A stretch of DNA of 64,000 bases, taken from assembly GCA_021018815.1 (NCBI GenBank), contig JAITYX010000003.1, positions 3,644,501 through 3,708,500 of the forward strand, read 5' to 3'. The notes beneath the pieces are model-generated. The model worked only from the letters and a program-made list of their open reading frames with translations. It was not told the DNA's origin and searched no databases. The DNA is from Talinum fruticosum. Lineage: Eukaryota; Streptophyta; Magnoliopsida; Caryophyllales; Talinaceae. Shown here piece by piece: positions 36,486 to 47,409 of this stretch. Position 1 is the stretch's first letter, and the number at the start of each line of letters is the position of its first letter. The position numbers were made by a program, and so were the translations under genes.

Positions 36486-38085
36486 TGAAGGTTTGCTCTT
36501 GGTGAGTCCAAGTTACCTTAGAGGGGGTGAATAGGGTGATGATGAAATTTGCTTGAAATTTCAAATAGATATAACTATGAAGTGAGTGGGAGTCAAGGAT
36601 GAACTCGGAAAAGCACCGACTCGTAGTTTAGTAAAGAATGAAGAAATAGATTAAACAGAACTTTAAAACTGTCCGAGTCTATAATGCACTCGGAAAAGTA
36701 ATAACTCGAAAGTACGTGGAAACCCTCTTGGGGCAGAAAACCACGGACCATACTAATCCAAGCACGAAATCAAATCCACTATTTTGAGTTTACAAAATAC
36801 GATAGATCGACTCAACCCTAGTTGCTTCCTTAGACAACTACTTACAAGTTTTTCCTAAACTCATAAATTCCCTTATCCGATCTAGTACTTTCTAACTGAG
36901 ATAACCCTTATAGTTAGGGACAACCGAGCTAAGATAACCCTTACAGCTCAGTCAAGGGACCTTACTTAGAAAGTAAGAAAGTGAGTTTGTAATCGAGTAC
37001 AAGATCTTACAACTCATAGAAATATTAAATACGGAATTGGAGTTATAAGTAGAAGATTGAGAATGAATACAATGACTTTTGCTCAAGTATGTGTATAAAA
37101 ACAATTGGTTCAGCAATCTTCATGTCTTAGCTTCTATTTATAGATGACCAAGCAGCTTAGTCATTGTTTCCATCTTCTGACTGAAAGTCCTTTGTGACCG
37201 TTGTAATGGATTTTCCGAGTTACTCAAAAATATCCGTTGAGATATGAACGTTGAGTAACGGCTCTTGACTCCTTTGAAAGTCCCAAAACCACTAGTGGTG
37301 TCTTTAAAAGTAAGGTGGAAACCACCATAGAGCTTAGTGTTGCAGTTTTCCAGTTTTGGAAAAAGACAACCCCGACACATTGTCCGGGGCTAGGTCGGAG
37401 GTGGAACAAGCCTTGTCTGCTTGGAGATTTGACGTTTTGAAGCCGGTTACTTTTGCAATTCAAAAATAGGATAGCCTCGTTTACATAACCTATAAAAGTA
37501 AATCAATTTGGTTCTCAAAGTATAAAACACTTAGGTCTAAGATTAGACACAGTATAATAACATAATTAAGATAATTAAGTGACTAATTATCTAAGTCGGA
37601 AAAGGAATGGAATTTTCCGAGTTTAATATCCATGATACTCAAATTCCACCTTAGTTAGTCTAGAAGATAATTAAGTCATAAGGAGAATCTTAGAGTACGC
37701 AAACTTGATCTAGACTAAACAAAGTTCAAACAAAATATGTTGACTTAGAAAGGTAAATTAACAATGTAATTCCTGGAACATGAAGTCGGACTTGAGTTTA
37801 TGCGCGTGAAATAAAGTGTTTGAACATGCGATATATCTAAGTGTTTAGTGACTCGGAATTGAGTGAGAAGTGGCATATAGAAGTATGCTTTCTCGATCGT
37901 CGAGTCAAGCGTAAATATATATATATAATAGTTTCTATAACACTCGGAGAAAATGTTATAGCACTCGTGAAAAGTTTTTAAGGCACATGGAATGACTTGA
38001 AATCAAAACCCTATAAGAGATGAAGTCTTATATCCGATTCCTTGATGGAACTCAGAAAATTGTAAGTATAAAGTCTAAGTCTTCA
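36486..38085 (-). repeat. 5' LTR of element R
   Basis: 1600 bases, pairs with 28615-30211. TATA at 37135-37142 on minus. A short TA repeat (37917-37928) is expanded relative to the partner. H1 is GAGCTG/TAGCTC (one G-U pair). Confidence 0.92.
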
Positions 38086-38090
38086 TAGCT

Positions 38091-38735
38091 AAATACATCT
38101 ATACTTTGGAAGAGAAGTCCAATTCCGATTCTTTTCAATTTAAAGAACAACTTAAGTCTATCACTTCGAGAGCATTTCTTTGAAGAATGAATAAGAAAAA
38201 CTTAGACTTACTCTAAGAAAACTTAAGACGAGTGTTTAATCCAATGAGACCGAGTCCGAGTCCCTCGAAGAGAAAATGAGCATCTTAAGCAAAAGCTCAA
38301 TGAGTCTCAAGAACTTGTCTTAAATTTTACTCAAGGTCGAAGAACCTTGACATGCTCTTAGGGTCTTAATGTGTCTCCTTCAGAAAAGAAGGACTCGATT
38401 TTAACAAGGAGGAGGAATCCAATTCCTACTCGTAGCTTTTCAAAACGATTCCGTAACCGTGAAGTTCGGGAAGGCTGAGCATGGTCCCATTAATAAGAAT
38501 GAAACGAGGACTAAGCCCGGACCAGTTTACAAGAGAAAACCTTCTTCACAAGTTTATGAAAGAAAAGATTTTCAAAAGAAAGAGACACAGACTCAGTTCT
38601 CTAAAAGAAAGACTCGGAATCGGACCAAACCCAAAGTTATTCAAATCTGGGTTCCCAAGAGTCTTCTTCCTCGGAAAATGACCACAGTAAAGGGAGTTAT
38701 TAGGTTCGTTAGAGGAAGTGAGAAAGGTTAATTAG
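38091..38735 (+). pseudogene. gag: gag, second part, element E
   Basis: Resumes exactly where 28614 stopped, after the second tagct. It holds the coiled-coil region (38100-38330), then LDMLLGS-like text and the basic linker in frame at 38459-38731 (KFGKAEHGPINKNE). Confidence 0.82.
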
Positions 38736-41700
38736 TTTCTAACTTGCAGGTCACTCGTAAAAGGACAAAAGGACATTGGTACCTGGATAGTGGATGCCGA
38801 CGCCACATGTCGAAGACTCAAGACTCTTTTTTGAGTTAGAAGAATACAAGGGAGGCAAAGTCACATTTAAAGATGATAGCAAGGGCAAGATAATTGGGAC
38901 AGGCAAGATTGGAAAAGGATATAATCTGGTCAATCCTGTCTACCTTGTCAAGGGATTGAAGTACAATCTACTTAGCATCTCTCAATTGTGTGACAAAGGT
39001 CAAGAGGTAAGATTCACTTAGACCAACTGCTATATTTCGATGAAACTACCAAGGAGACTAAGCTCTCAGGTAAGAGATCGGGTAATACCTACATTATTCT
39101 TCTTTCGACCCAAGTCGGAATTTATCTCGTTTATAAGCATATGTACATGATGACTCCTGGACATGGCATCGTAGACTAGGTTATGTTAGCATGCACACCA
39201 TTAAGAAGCTTGCATCTCATGGTTTAATCAAAGGATTGCCTGATCGTGCATTTAAGAAAGATAAAATTTGTAAAGCATGCACAAAAGGAAAACATGTCGG
39301 ATTATCTTGCAAATCTCTCAAAACTGTTTCCACATCCAAAGTGCTTGAAATGTTGCATATGGACTTATATGATAAAATCCTCGTCAAGAGTCTCGGAGGT
39401 AAATCATATGTCCTTGTGATTGTTGATGACTACTCACGATTTACCCGAGTTTGTTTTCTTAAGCACAAAAATGAAGCATTCAAAGAGTTCAGCAAGCTCT
39501 ACAGGAAAATTTAACTTGAGTCACACACTCGGATCAAAAGAATTCGAACCGACCATGGAAGCGAGTTCGACTACTAAGAATTTGCGAGACTTCGTTATAA
39601 GAATGGTATCTCCCACAACTTCTCAAGCACTAAGAACTCCTCAATAAAAGGAGTAGTGGAGAGAACGAACCGAACTCTTGAAGAAATAAGAAGGATGATG
39701 ATGATTGAATATGATCTACCTTTCTATTTACGGGCCGAGGTAGTCAACACAGACAAATACACTCGAATAGATGCCTCATCGGACCCATCCTGAAGAAAAC
39801 TCCATACGAGCTCTACAAAGGGAAGAAACCCAACATTTCATACTTCAAACCCTTTGGATGTAAGTGTTATGTTCATGACAATGTATCCACGTTGTTTTTT
39901 ATGAGATTGAACAGGGAAAACCAAGTGAGTCAACATTCTTAGATCCGAAGCTCAGCCGAGATGATGATCTTAGTGAAGATGAGATCAGAAAGAGTCAAGG
40001 AAAGGTCACTCGGAATGAAATAACTCAGAACAACCTGACTTAGAATGAGATAACTCAAGAGCCAGCTGAGACTGTTGAAGGCCAATCGGATGAGCAAGCT
40101 CACTCGAACAGATTTCGAAGATCAACCAATTCAACCTACATATTTGGAGAACTAGAGGACAGGTAGAGCTTTCAAATATGCTTCGAGTCACCCACTCGAA
40201 AACATCTTGTCCGATATCAAAAGTGGGGTAAGACTCATTCCTCTCTACAAAATCTATGTTCCTTCACCGCATTCATTTCATTAATTGAACCCGAAATGCA
40301 CTAGAGGCCTTAAATGAACCTCGAATAGGTAGAGGCCATACAAGAGGAACTCAATCAATTCGAAAGAAACCAAGTTTAGACTTTGACCAAACGACCTTCC
40401 GACTACCCAATCATAGGAACCAAATGGGTTTTCAAGAACAAACTAGATGAAGGTGGGTTAGTAGTCGAAATAAGGCTATACTTGGTGGCTCAAGGTTACA
40501 ATCAAGAAGAAGGGATTGATTGTGGGGAAACCTTTGCACTGTTGCTGAATTGAAGCCATTAGAATCTTATGAGCATTTGCATCAAGCATGAATATCAAAT
40601 TGTATCAAATGGATGTTACATGTGCTTTCCTTAATGATTTCATTGAAGAGGAAGTCTATGATGGGCAACCCCTGGATTTGAAAACTCAAAATTTCCAAAT
40701 CATGTTTTCAAGTTGCAAAAAGCTTTTTATGGTCTTAAACAAGTTCCCGGAGCTTGGTATGAAAGACTAAGCAATTTCCTGGTTGAAAATGATTTTAGAA
40801 GAGGTCAGATTGACAAGACTCTTTTAATAAAAACCAAGTGGAAAGAGTTTCTTATTGCTCGGATCTATGTTGATGATATAATATTTGGAGCTACTAATAC
40901 AATTCTATGTCAAGATTTTTCCGAGTTAATGAGACAGGAATTTCAAATGAGCATGATGGGAGAACTTAATTTCTTCCTTGGTCTACAAATCAAGCAAAAC
41001 AAAGATGGCATCTATGTCCATCAATCAAACTATACCAAGGAGCTGCTGAAGAAGTACAAACTTCAAGATGCAAAACATGCAGCGAACCCCTATGAGCAGC
41101 AGACATAAAGCTGGACTCGGACGAAAAAGGTAAAGCTGTAGATCAGAAACTTTATCGAGGCATGATTGGATCTCTGCTATATCTTACTTCCAATAGACCA
41201 GACATAATGTTTAGTGTATATCTCGTGTGCAAGGTTTCAAGCTAATTCAAAAAAATTCACATCTCACCGCAAGTGAAGAGAATATTCGAGATATCTTGCA
41301 GGGACTCGGAATCTAGGTCTATGGTACTCAAGAGACTAAGAACTAACTCTCATTGGATACTCGGATGCTGACTATGTTGGATACAAAGTAGATAGAAAAA
41401 GCACCTCAGGAGCCTACGAGTTTCTCGGTCAATCCCTTATATTATGGCACTCAAAGAAGCCGAGTACATTGCGAACTGGAGCATGTTGTGCTCGGATTTT
41501 ATGGATCAAGCAACACTTGAGAGATCTTGGACTTACATTCAAATAAATTCCAATCAAGTGTGACAATCAAAGTGCAATCAGCATCACTAAGAATCCAGTT
41601 CAAGCACTCAAAGACAAAGCATATTAAGGTCGGTATCATTTTCTAAGAGACCATTCTGAGAAAGGTGATATTGAACTTGAATTCATTCCTACGAAACTTC

Positions 41701-41783
41701 AATTAGCCGATATCTTTACTAAGCCACTTAGTGAGGATCAGTTTTCCTTTATTAGGAATGAGCTTGGCATGATAAATGCATAA
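38736..41783 (+). pseudogene. pol: Broken pol, element E
   Basis: Protease HWYLDSGCRRHMS with the catalytic Asp at 38786. Pre-integrase at 38794-39021. Zinc finger and core start in one frame (39191-39514), but the second zinc-finger His is Tyr (RRLGYVS). The Asp-His-Gly of the core is near 39550. A deletion at about 39885 removes part of the integrase C terminus. Reverse transcriptase at 40400-41108, with YVDD at 40866-40877 inside a long frame (40713-41108). RNase H (41290-41783) has lost about 30 bases near 41461, including the ALSTAEAE region. Ends in a taa at 41781. Confidence 0.88.
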
Positions 41784-41970
41784 CTATGTGCTTTTCCGAG
41801 TGGAATTACTTTGCATGATCATGTGTTAAATGTTCCGCTTTTATGTTATTACTTATTTGCGGCTTCGAGTCACTCGAAACTTTACCGATTCGGACTCGGA
41901 TCTTAAGAAAAATGGACATCAAACTTCGAAATCATCTCTAGAACAATGGAGAATTTCAGAAATTTCTTTT

Positions 41971-41974
<4 letters not shown>

Positions 41975-42014
<40 letters not shown>
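41975..42014 (+). repeat. (CT)20 microsatellite
   Basis: Twenty CT units between pol and ORF3 of element E. Sister copies have only short CT tracts here (for example near 6738 and 50852), so it grew in this copy. Confidence 0.9.
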
Positions 42015-42017
<3 letters not shown>

Positions 42018-42149
42018 CATCGATCGGAGAACTAGCCGTTGCGTGACAAGCACTGGAATTCTAACCGTTGGAGAGCGTAACAGTCACACCGGTCCGAGGC
42101 GATCGTTGGAGAGCCGGGTCGAACGATCACCGAAGGAAAATTCTTTCTC

Positions 42150-42158
42150 TATAAATAG
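42150..42158 (+). promoter_or_regulatory. Internal TATA box before ORF3, element E
   Basis: tataaatag followed by catcctttttccttcattt, about 265 bases before the ORF3 ATG. Same spacing and flank as in element X/Y. Confidence 0.55.
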
Positions 42159-42414
42159 CATCCTTTTTCCTTCATTTCGCTACTTTACTCTCTACATACT
42201 CTCTCTCTCGCTTAGTACATCTCGAGCAAGTTCACTGTTTTTAAGGAACGAACCGACTCTCAAGGTAAGTGAAAGAAATCTCAAGTAAGCACCGATTGCT
42301 CTCAGCTCTCTTTCTACTCTTTCATTTTCTTTTTACTCGTACTCTCTACTCGCTCTCTCTCTCTTCGAGCTATCTCTCTCTCAAAGTTCATCTTCTCTCT
42401 TTTCTCATTCAAAC

Positions 42415-43928
42415 ATGCCAAAAAGAGGTTCCCACCCGGACTTTCTTGGTTCTCAGTAACTAAGAATCCTCGCACAAAAAGCCAAGAGGGTCCTTCCAAC
42501 CCCTCTAAAATCATTGTCACCCAACACCTCACGTTGGATGACAAATTCTTTCTAACCACCAAGTTTTCGTGGTTAAACAACATCAAAACCATAGGGGTTC
42601 ATAATTTCCTCTGTTTCAGCGAGTTCATCTACCTAGAACTCGTTTCTAAGTTTTACTCCAACCTCTCCAGGCTCCGACGGTATACTCACCTCCGGAGTTC
42701 AAAACGTTGTTGTCCGTGTCAACGTCTCTCTTCTCCACCGCCTTTTAAAGTATCTTCTCTATTCCTCAACAAGCAACCCTATACTTTCAACGAGGCTCCT
42801 AATGAATTCTTTGAGAAGTACACAAAAGAATTTCCTGAGTCACATAAAAACTTCTCCGTGACTCAACTAAAGTCGAAGCCCGTCTTCCGTGTTTCCTGCT
42901 GATGAGAACCTTCTTCTCTCAAGCACTTGAGCAAAGAGAATCGTAACTCAAAACATCTCAAAACTCTCTTTGATATCCTCAAGGGCTACGAAGTACACCT
43001 CTTTCCAGCCATAATCGAGCGGATGGCCGCTGTGCCAGCTCAAACTCGGACTAAGAAATCCACCCCACTTCCCTTTGAGGCGCTTCTTACTTTCATTTTC
43101 AAGCGGTTCAAAGTTCCTCTCCCCTCGGATCCTAACGCAGTTTCGAGGCTATCATTGTTGTTGGCAAAAAGAACTCCATGGGTATGGATACCAAGAGACC
43201 CAACCGGGTGTCCGGGTCAATAACTCAAAACCGAGGCCATCGTCTTCGCCTCGAGTCGGACACAAACTTCTCTCTCTCAACCTCCTCCACCGGAAGTGCC
43301 TCCACTTCAATCTGTTTCTCGGGTTCTCTCTTTTGCCTTGTCCACTACCACAATATACAAGATCTCCACGGTATCTACCGAACTCAACGACAGCCTCCAT
43401 TCATTCAAGACTTTCCTCCGAGCCTATGACCATCAATCAAAAGACTCGCTCAATCCCAAATCAAAGAGCAGCAAGATGTGCTTCTTGAGATGAAATCACT
43501 CGTCAAGGAGCAGAAGGAGATGATATAGCTCCTCAAGGAAAGACGTTCTAAGGCTGCTCAGGATCCGGTTGACTCGAGATACATCCGAGGAATCCTCGAG
43601 CCCAGCCAAATCCTCCTCTAGAGGGGAGGAAGAAGAAGAAAAGAAGAGGAGCCTCGCGATCGAGGCAGCTCCATCTAAGGAGAAGGAGGAAGGGGAGAAA
43701 AAGAGGAAAAGAAGGAAGAAGAAGAAGAAGCCGAAGCAGCAGAGGGACAAAGTGCTCCAACCCTCCAACTAGAACTTATCAGCTCGGACAGTAGTCCGAG
43801 TGGGTCGAAGACCTCGCCGACAAAGGTCGGTCGCCAGCCTGTCCAGCCCGAGCAAGCACCTTCCTTAGTCGAGTTCCAAGAGGATGAACCTCTGGATGTC
43901 AGCCACTCACAGCTGAGCCCATCCCGGA
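42415..43928 (+). pseudogene. ORF3, first part, element E
   Basis: ATG at 42415 gives MPKRGSHPDFLGSQ and then a stop. The core DDKFFLTTKFSWLNNIK is in frame at 42534, followed by the SEFIYLELVSKFYSNLS block. Further pieces are FFEKYTKEFPESHKNFSVTQ (42810-42870), the LPFEALLTFIFKRFKVPLPS block (43070-43120), a Pro/Ser stretch, a coiled coil (43460-43545) and an Lys/Glu-rich block (43620-43740). The gene is cut at ccgga (43924-43928) by element C and ends at 54990. Confidence 0.75.
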
Positions 43929-45499
43929 TGAAGACTCGATACATCGCTCAATACTTTTCCGAGTTATGCAAAAGGAATCGGGTATAACGATATCATACAT
44001 ATAGAGTTTTGATTCCAAGTCATTCTCTCGTGTCTTAGAAACTCCTTTGAGTAAAATAGTATTTTCTATAAGTGATTCGGTCTTCACTTATCTCATTTCT
44101 CGCTTTTCGAGTAGCGACTCAAAAACTCGGTTCTTTATTCCGAGTCCGTCCTCACTCGGATTAATCGCATTTTGAATATACCAAGTATTCCGCTGTTTCT
44201 TACTCGGAATCGACTTGTGGTTATCTCTGTTCTATTGTTTGCATAGTCAGCATTCATAGTTCATTTCATACTTAGTCTATATCAAGTTAATCCCTCCGAT
44301 ATTCCTTATCGCACTTGATTCTTCGCTTAGACTAAGTCGGATGGAATTCCGAGTATCATGGATATTAGACTCAAAAATTCTATTTCTTTTCGACTCGGAT
44401 AATCTGTTGGTTAATTATCATAATTATTTTATTATCTCGTGTCTAACTTTGGACCAAAGTATTTTATACTTTGAAAACCGGAATTGATTTACTTTTGTAG
44501 GTTATTCATTCGAGGATACACCTTTTTCAAACTACAAAAGTAGCCGAGCTTCGAACGTCAAATCACCAGCGAGATATGGCTTTTCACCTTCCCCGCTTTA
44601 GTCCTAGAATATTGTGTCGAAGCTATCCGCTTTCATATCCGGAAAATTGGAACGCTAAGCTTAACGGTGGTTTCCACCTCATCTTTCAAGACACAACCGA
44701 TGGTTTTGGAACTTCCAAGAGAGTTAAACCGTTGTCCAACGTCCATATTTCAACGGATACTTTCGAGTGACTCGAAAGCTCTTATCAACGGTCACGAGAG
44801 GACTCTCGGTCAGCAGCTGAAGATAACGGCTACTCTGCCTGGTCATCTATAAATAGAAGCCACTTCACAAGACTTGAAGATTGCCGAATCTATTGTTAAT
44901 ACACATACTTGAGAAAAGTCATTGTATTTACTTTCAATCTTCTACTTACAACTCCCATTCCGTAACTCATTACTTTCGAGTTGTAAGGTCTTGTACTTAG
45001 TTACAAACTCTTCTTACATTCTTTGTAAGGTCCCTTGACTAAGTCTGTAAAGGTTAACTCAACTTAGTTGTCCCTAGCTGTAAGGGTTATCTCAGCTAGG
45101 AAGTACTAGATTAGATAAGGTAACTTCGAGTCTAGGAAAACTTGTATAGAGTTGTCCAAGGGAGCAACTCGGGTTCGATCGGTTCACGGTATTTTGTGGA
45201 CTCAAAATAGTGGATTTGACTTCGTGTCCGGATTGACACGGGACGTGGTTTTCTACCCAGGAGGGTTTCCACGTAAAATCTAAAGTGTTATCCTTCCGAG
45301 TTCATTCTAGACTCGGAGCGCTTTCTTGCTCTTGTTTCTTCGATTCACTACTTTCGAGTCCAATCTTTTCGACCTCGCTTTTAGACTCGAAACTGTCTTT
45401 GTTTCTTTTACGAGAAAAAGAGTGTGTTTTCGCGAAGAATTTTTATCACCCTATTCACCCCCTCTAGGGTGACTCGAGACTCTCCCAAGAAAACCTTCA
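43929..45499 (+). repeat. 5' LTR of element C
   Basis: Starts tgaagactcgatac and ends aaaccttca. TATA at 44848-44855. H2 is a perfect 8-bp stem CCTAGCTG/CAGCTAGG (45073-45100); H3 is CGTGTC/GACACG (45223-45240). Confidence 0.93.
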
Positions 45500-45501
45500 A
45501 T

Positions 45502-45513
45502 TGGTATCGAGCC
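45502..45513 (+). other. Primer binding site, element C
   Basis: tggtatcgagcc; equals the initiator tRNA-Met complement apart from the missing base at the CAG. Confidence 0.82.
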
Positions 45514-45558
45514 TAGCCTTTCAAAAAGGATTTAACAATCCAAAGGTTTAAAGATCGG

Positions 45559-47400
45559 ATGGCTCGGAACACCGGAGAGTTCGACGAAGGAAGATCTTCC
45601 AACGAGGCCACCCAAATTCAAAGGTTCAAACTTTGGGCACTTGGAAGAAGCTTATGGAATGTTTCCTCATGGATCATGATGAAGAAGTATGGGAAATCAT
45701 ACAACAAGGAAACTACATTCCAACGAAGACAGATGAATTCAAAATCCTTCCCAAGACAAAGGCTGAGTTCACACCAGCAGAAGCGAAAAGTTCGGAATGA
45801 ACTTCAAAGCCATGAACATCCTCATGTGTGCCATAAGCTCGGAAGATTACAATCGAGTCTCTGCACTGTGACTCGCTAAAGAGGTGTGGGATACCTTGGT
45901 CAATACCTACGAAGGCACAAGTCGGGTGAGACAAGCGAAGATCGGTCGAGTATCTTCACAAATATGAGCTTTTCAAAATGGACGCAGAGGAGAATATTAC
46001 TCGGATGTTCATTCGCTTCACTGAGATCACCAACAATCTCAAATCTCCGGGAAAGAAAATTTCCCATGAAGAGATGTGCCGGAAAATTCTCGAAGCCTAC
46101 CCAAGAGACGATGGGGTCCTAAGGTGACTGCCATAGAAGAGGCTCGGAATCTTTCACTCTTGAAGCCAGGCAGAGCTCATCGGAAAGCTTCGACTCATGA
46201 GATACATCCGGAAGAAGAAGATGCTGAGGGCACTTCCAAAAGGAACATTGCACTTAAAGCCTCGGAATCCAAAGAAGCAAGTCAGAGCTCCTCGACTCGG
46301 AAGATGATCCCATGGCACTCATTACAAGAGGCTTCAAGAGAATGATGAAGCATAAAAGATGGGACAAAAGACCAAAAGAAGAATTCTACAAGAAAGACAA
46401 GAGAGATAGAAAAGGTAAGTTTTCTTCTCCTTCAAAGTTATCTTTGTCTAAGAATTACGGATGTTTTGAATGTGGCAGCAAAGACCACATAGTCAAGGAC
46501 TGTCCAAAAAGAAAAAGGGGCAGGAAGAAGAAAAAGGCCATGATGGCAACATGGAGCGATGAGGACTCATCGGAAGATGATGAGGACTCATCGAAGATGA
46601 CGAGGACTCATCGGAAGATGATGAGGACTCATCGAAGATGACGAGGACTCGGATGACTCAAAGTGTCCGATGGCAATCTCTAACTCGAAACCGAAAGAGA
46701 GTCGGACTCGGACTCGGACAACGAGGAAACCGATCCTCAAGAGGTAATAAACTATTTCCTCAAATTCTCCAAAGTTGATTTAGCTATATACATTTTTACT
46801 TTGGAAGAAAAGTCCAATTCGATTCTTCTCATTTCAAAGAACAACTTGAGTCAATCACTTCGAGAGCACTTCTTTGAAAAATGAATTAGAAAAACTCGAG
46901 ACTCACACTCGAGAGAACTCAAGACAAGTGCTCAAGCTAATGAGGCTGAGTCCGAGTTACTCAAGAAAGAAAATGAGCAACTACAACAAAAGCTCATTGA
47001 GTCTCAAGATCTGGTTTTAAAATTCACTCAAGGTCGGAAGAACCTTGACATGCTCTTAGGATCACGGTGTGTCTCTTTTCGAAAAGAAGGTCTTGGCTTC
47101 AACAAGGAGGAAGAATCTAATTCTTACTCGGAATTATTCAAAAGGACTCCGAAGCTGTAAAGTTCAGGAAAGTCGAGCACGGTCCCTTCACAGAAATGAA
47201 AGGAGGACCAAGCCCAGAAGCTGTTTACAAAAAGAAACCATTTTCTCCTGTTTCAAAAGGAAAAGTTTTCAGAAAGAAAGAGACACGGACTCGGTTCTCG
47301 AGAGGAAGACTCGAGAATCGAGACAAAACCCAAAGTCATTCAAATCCGGGTTCCAAAACACCTTCTTCCTCGAGAAAGGACCACGGTAAAAAATGTTACT
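45559..47400 (+). pseudogene. gag: gag, element C, lightly broken
   Basis: ATG at 45559 gives MARNTGEFDEGRSS, then a frame change near 45600. Body text is in several frames to about 46300. From 46312 to 46641 one frame holds the lysine-rich approach and a fully intact knuckle, CFECGSKDHIVKDC (46462-46503), followed by KRKRGRKKKKAMMATWSDED. The acidic block after it has been lengthened by a tandem repeat. Coiled coil at about 46800-47030 and basic linker to 47390. This is the only plus-strand knuckle besides that of X with all four metal ligands and no internal stop. Confidence 0.85.
46559..46655 (+). repeat. Tandem repeat in the acidic block of gag
   Basis: The unit gatgaggactcatcg(g)aagat recurs about four times, alternating between ggaagatgatg and gaagatgacg versions. 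It codes Asp/Glu/Ser text in one frame. Other copies of gag have one or two units. Confidence 0.75.
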
Positions 47401-47409
47401 TGGGTTCGT

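Larger units (their letters stand above)
28615..38085 (-). mobile_element. Element R, minus-strand copy in the gag of E
   Basis: 9471 bases with LTRs of 1597 and 1600 bases and a perfect duplication tagct (28610-28614 and 38086-38090). Removing it joins the gag text gatttagct with aaatacatc. Read on minus: 5' LTR 36486-38085, primer site, gag, pol, a shortened ORF3, polypurine tract, 3' LTR 28615-30211. LTRs agree at roughly 92% over a 370-base stretch compared by eye. Confidence 0.92.

Noticed and set aside
41975..42014. (CT)20 as a regulatory GAGA-type element of ORF3
   Set aside because: Sister copies have only short CT tracts here, so it is a copy-specific microsatellite.
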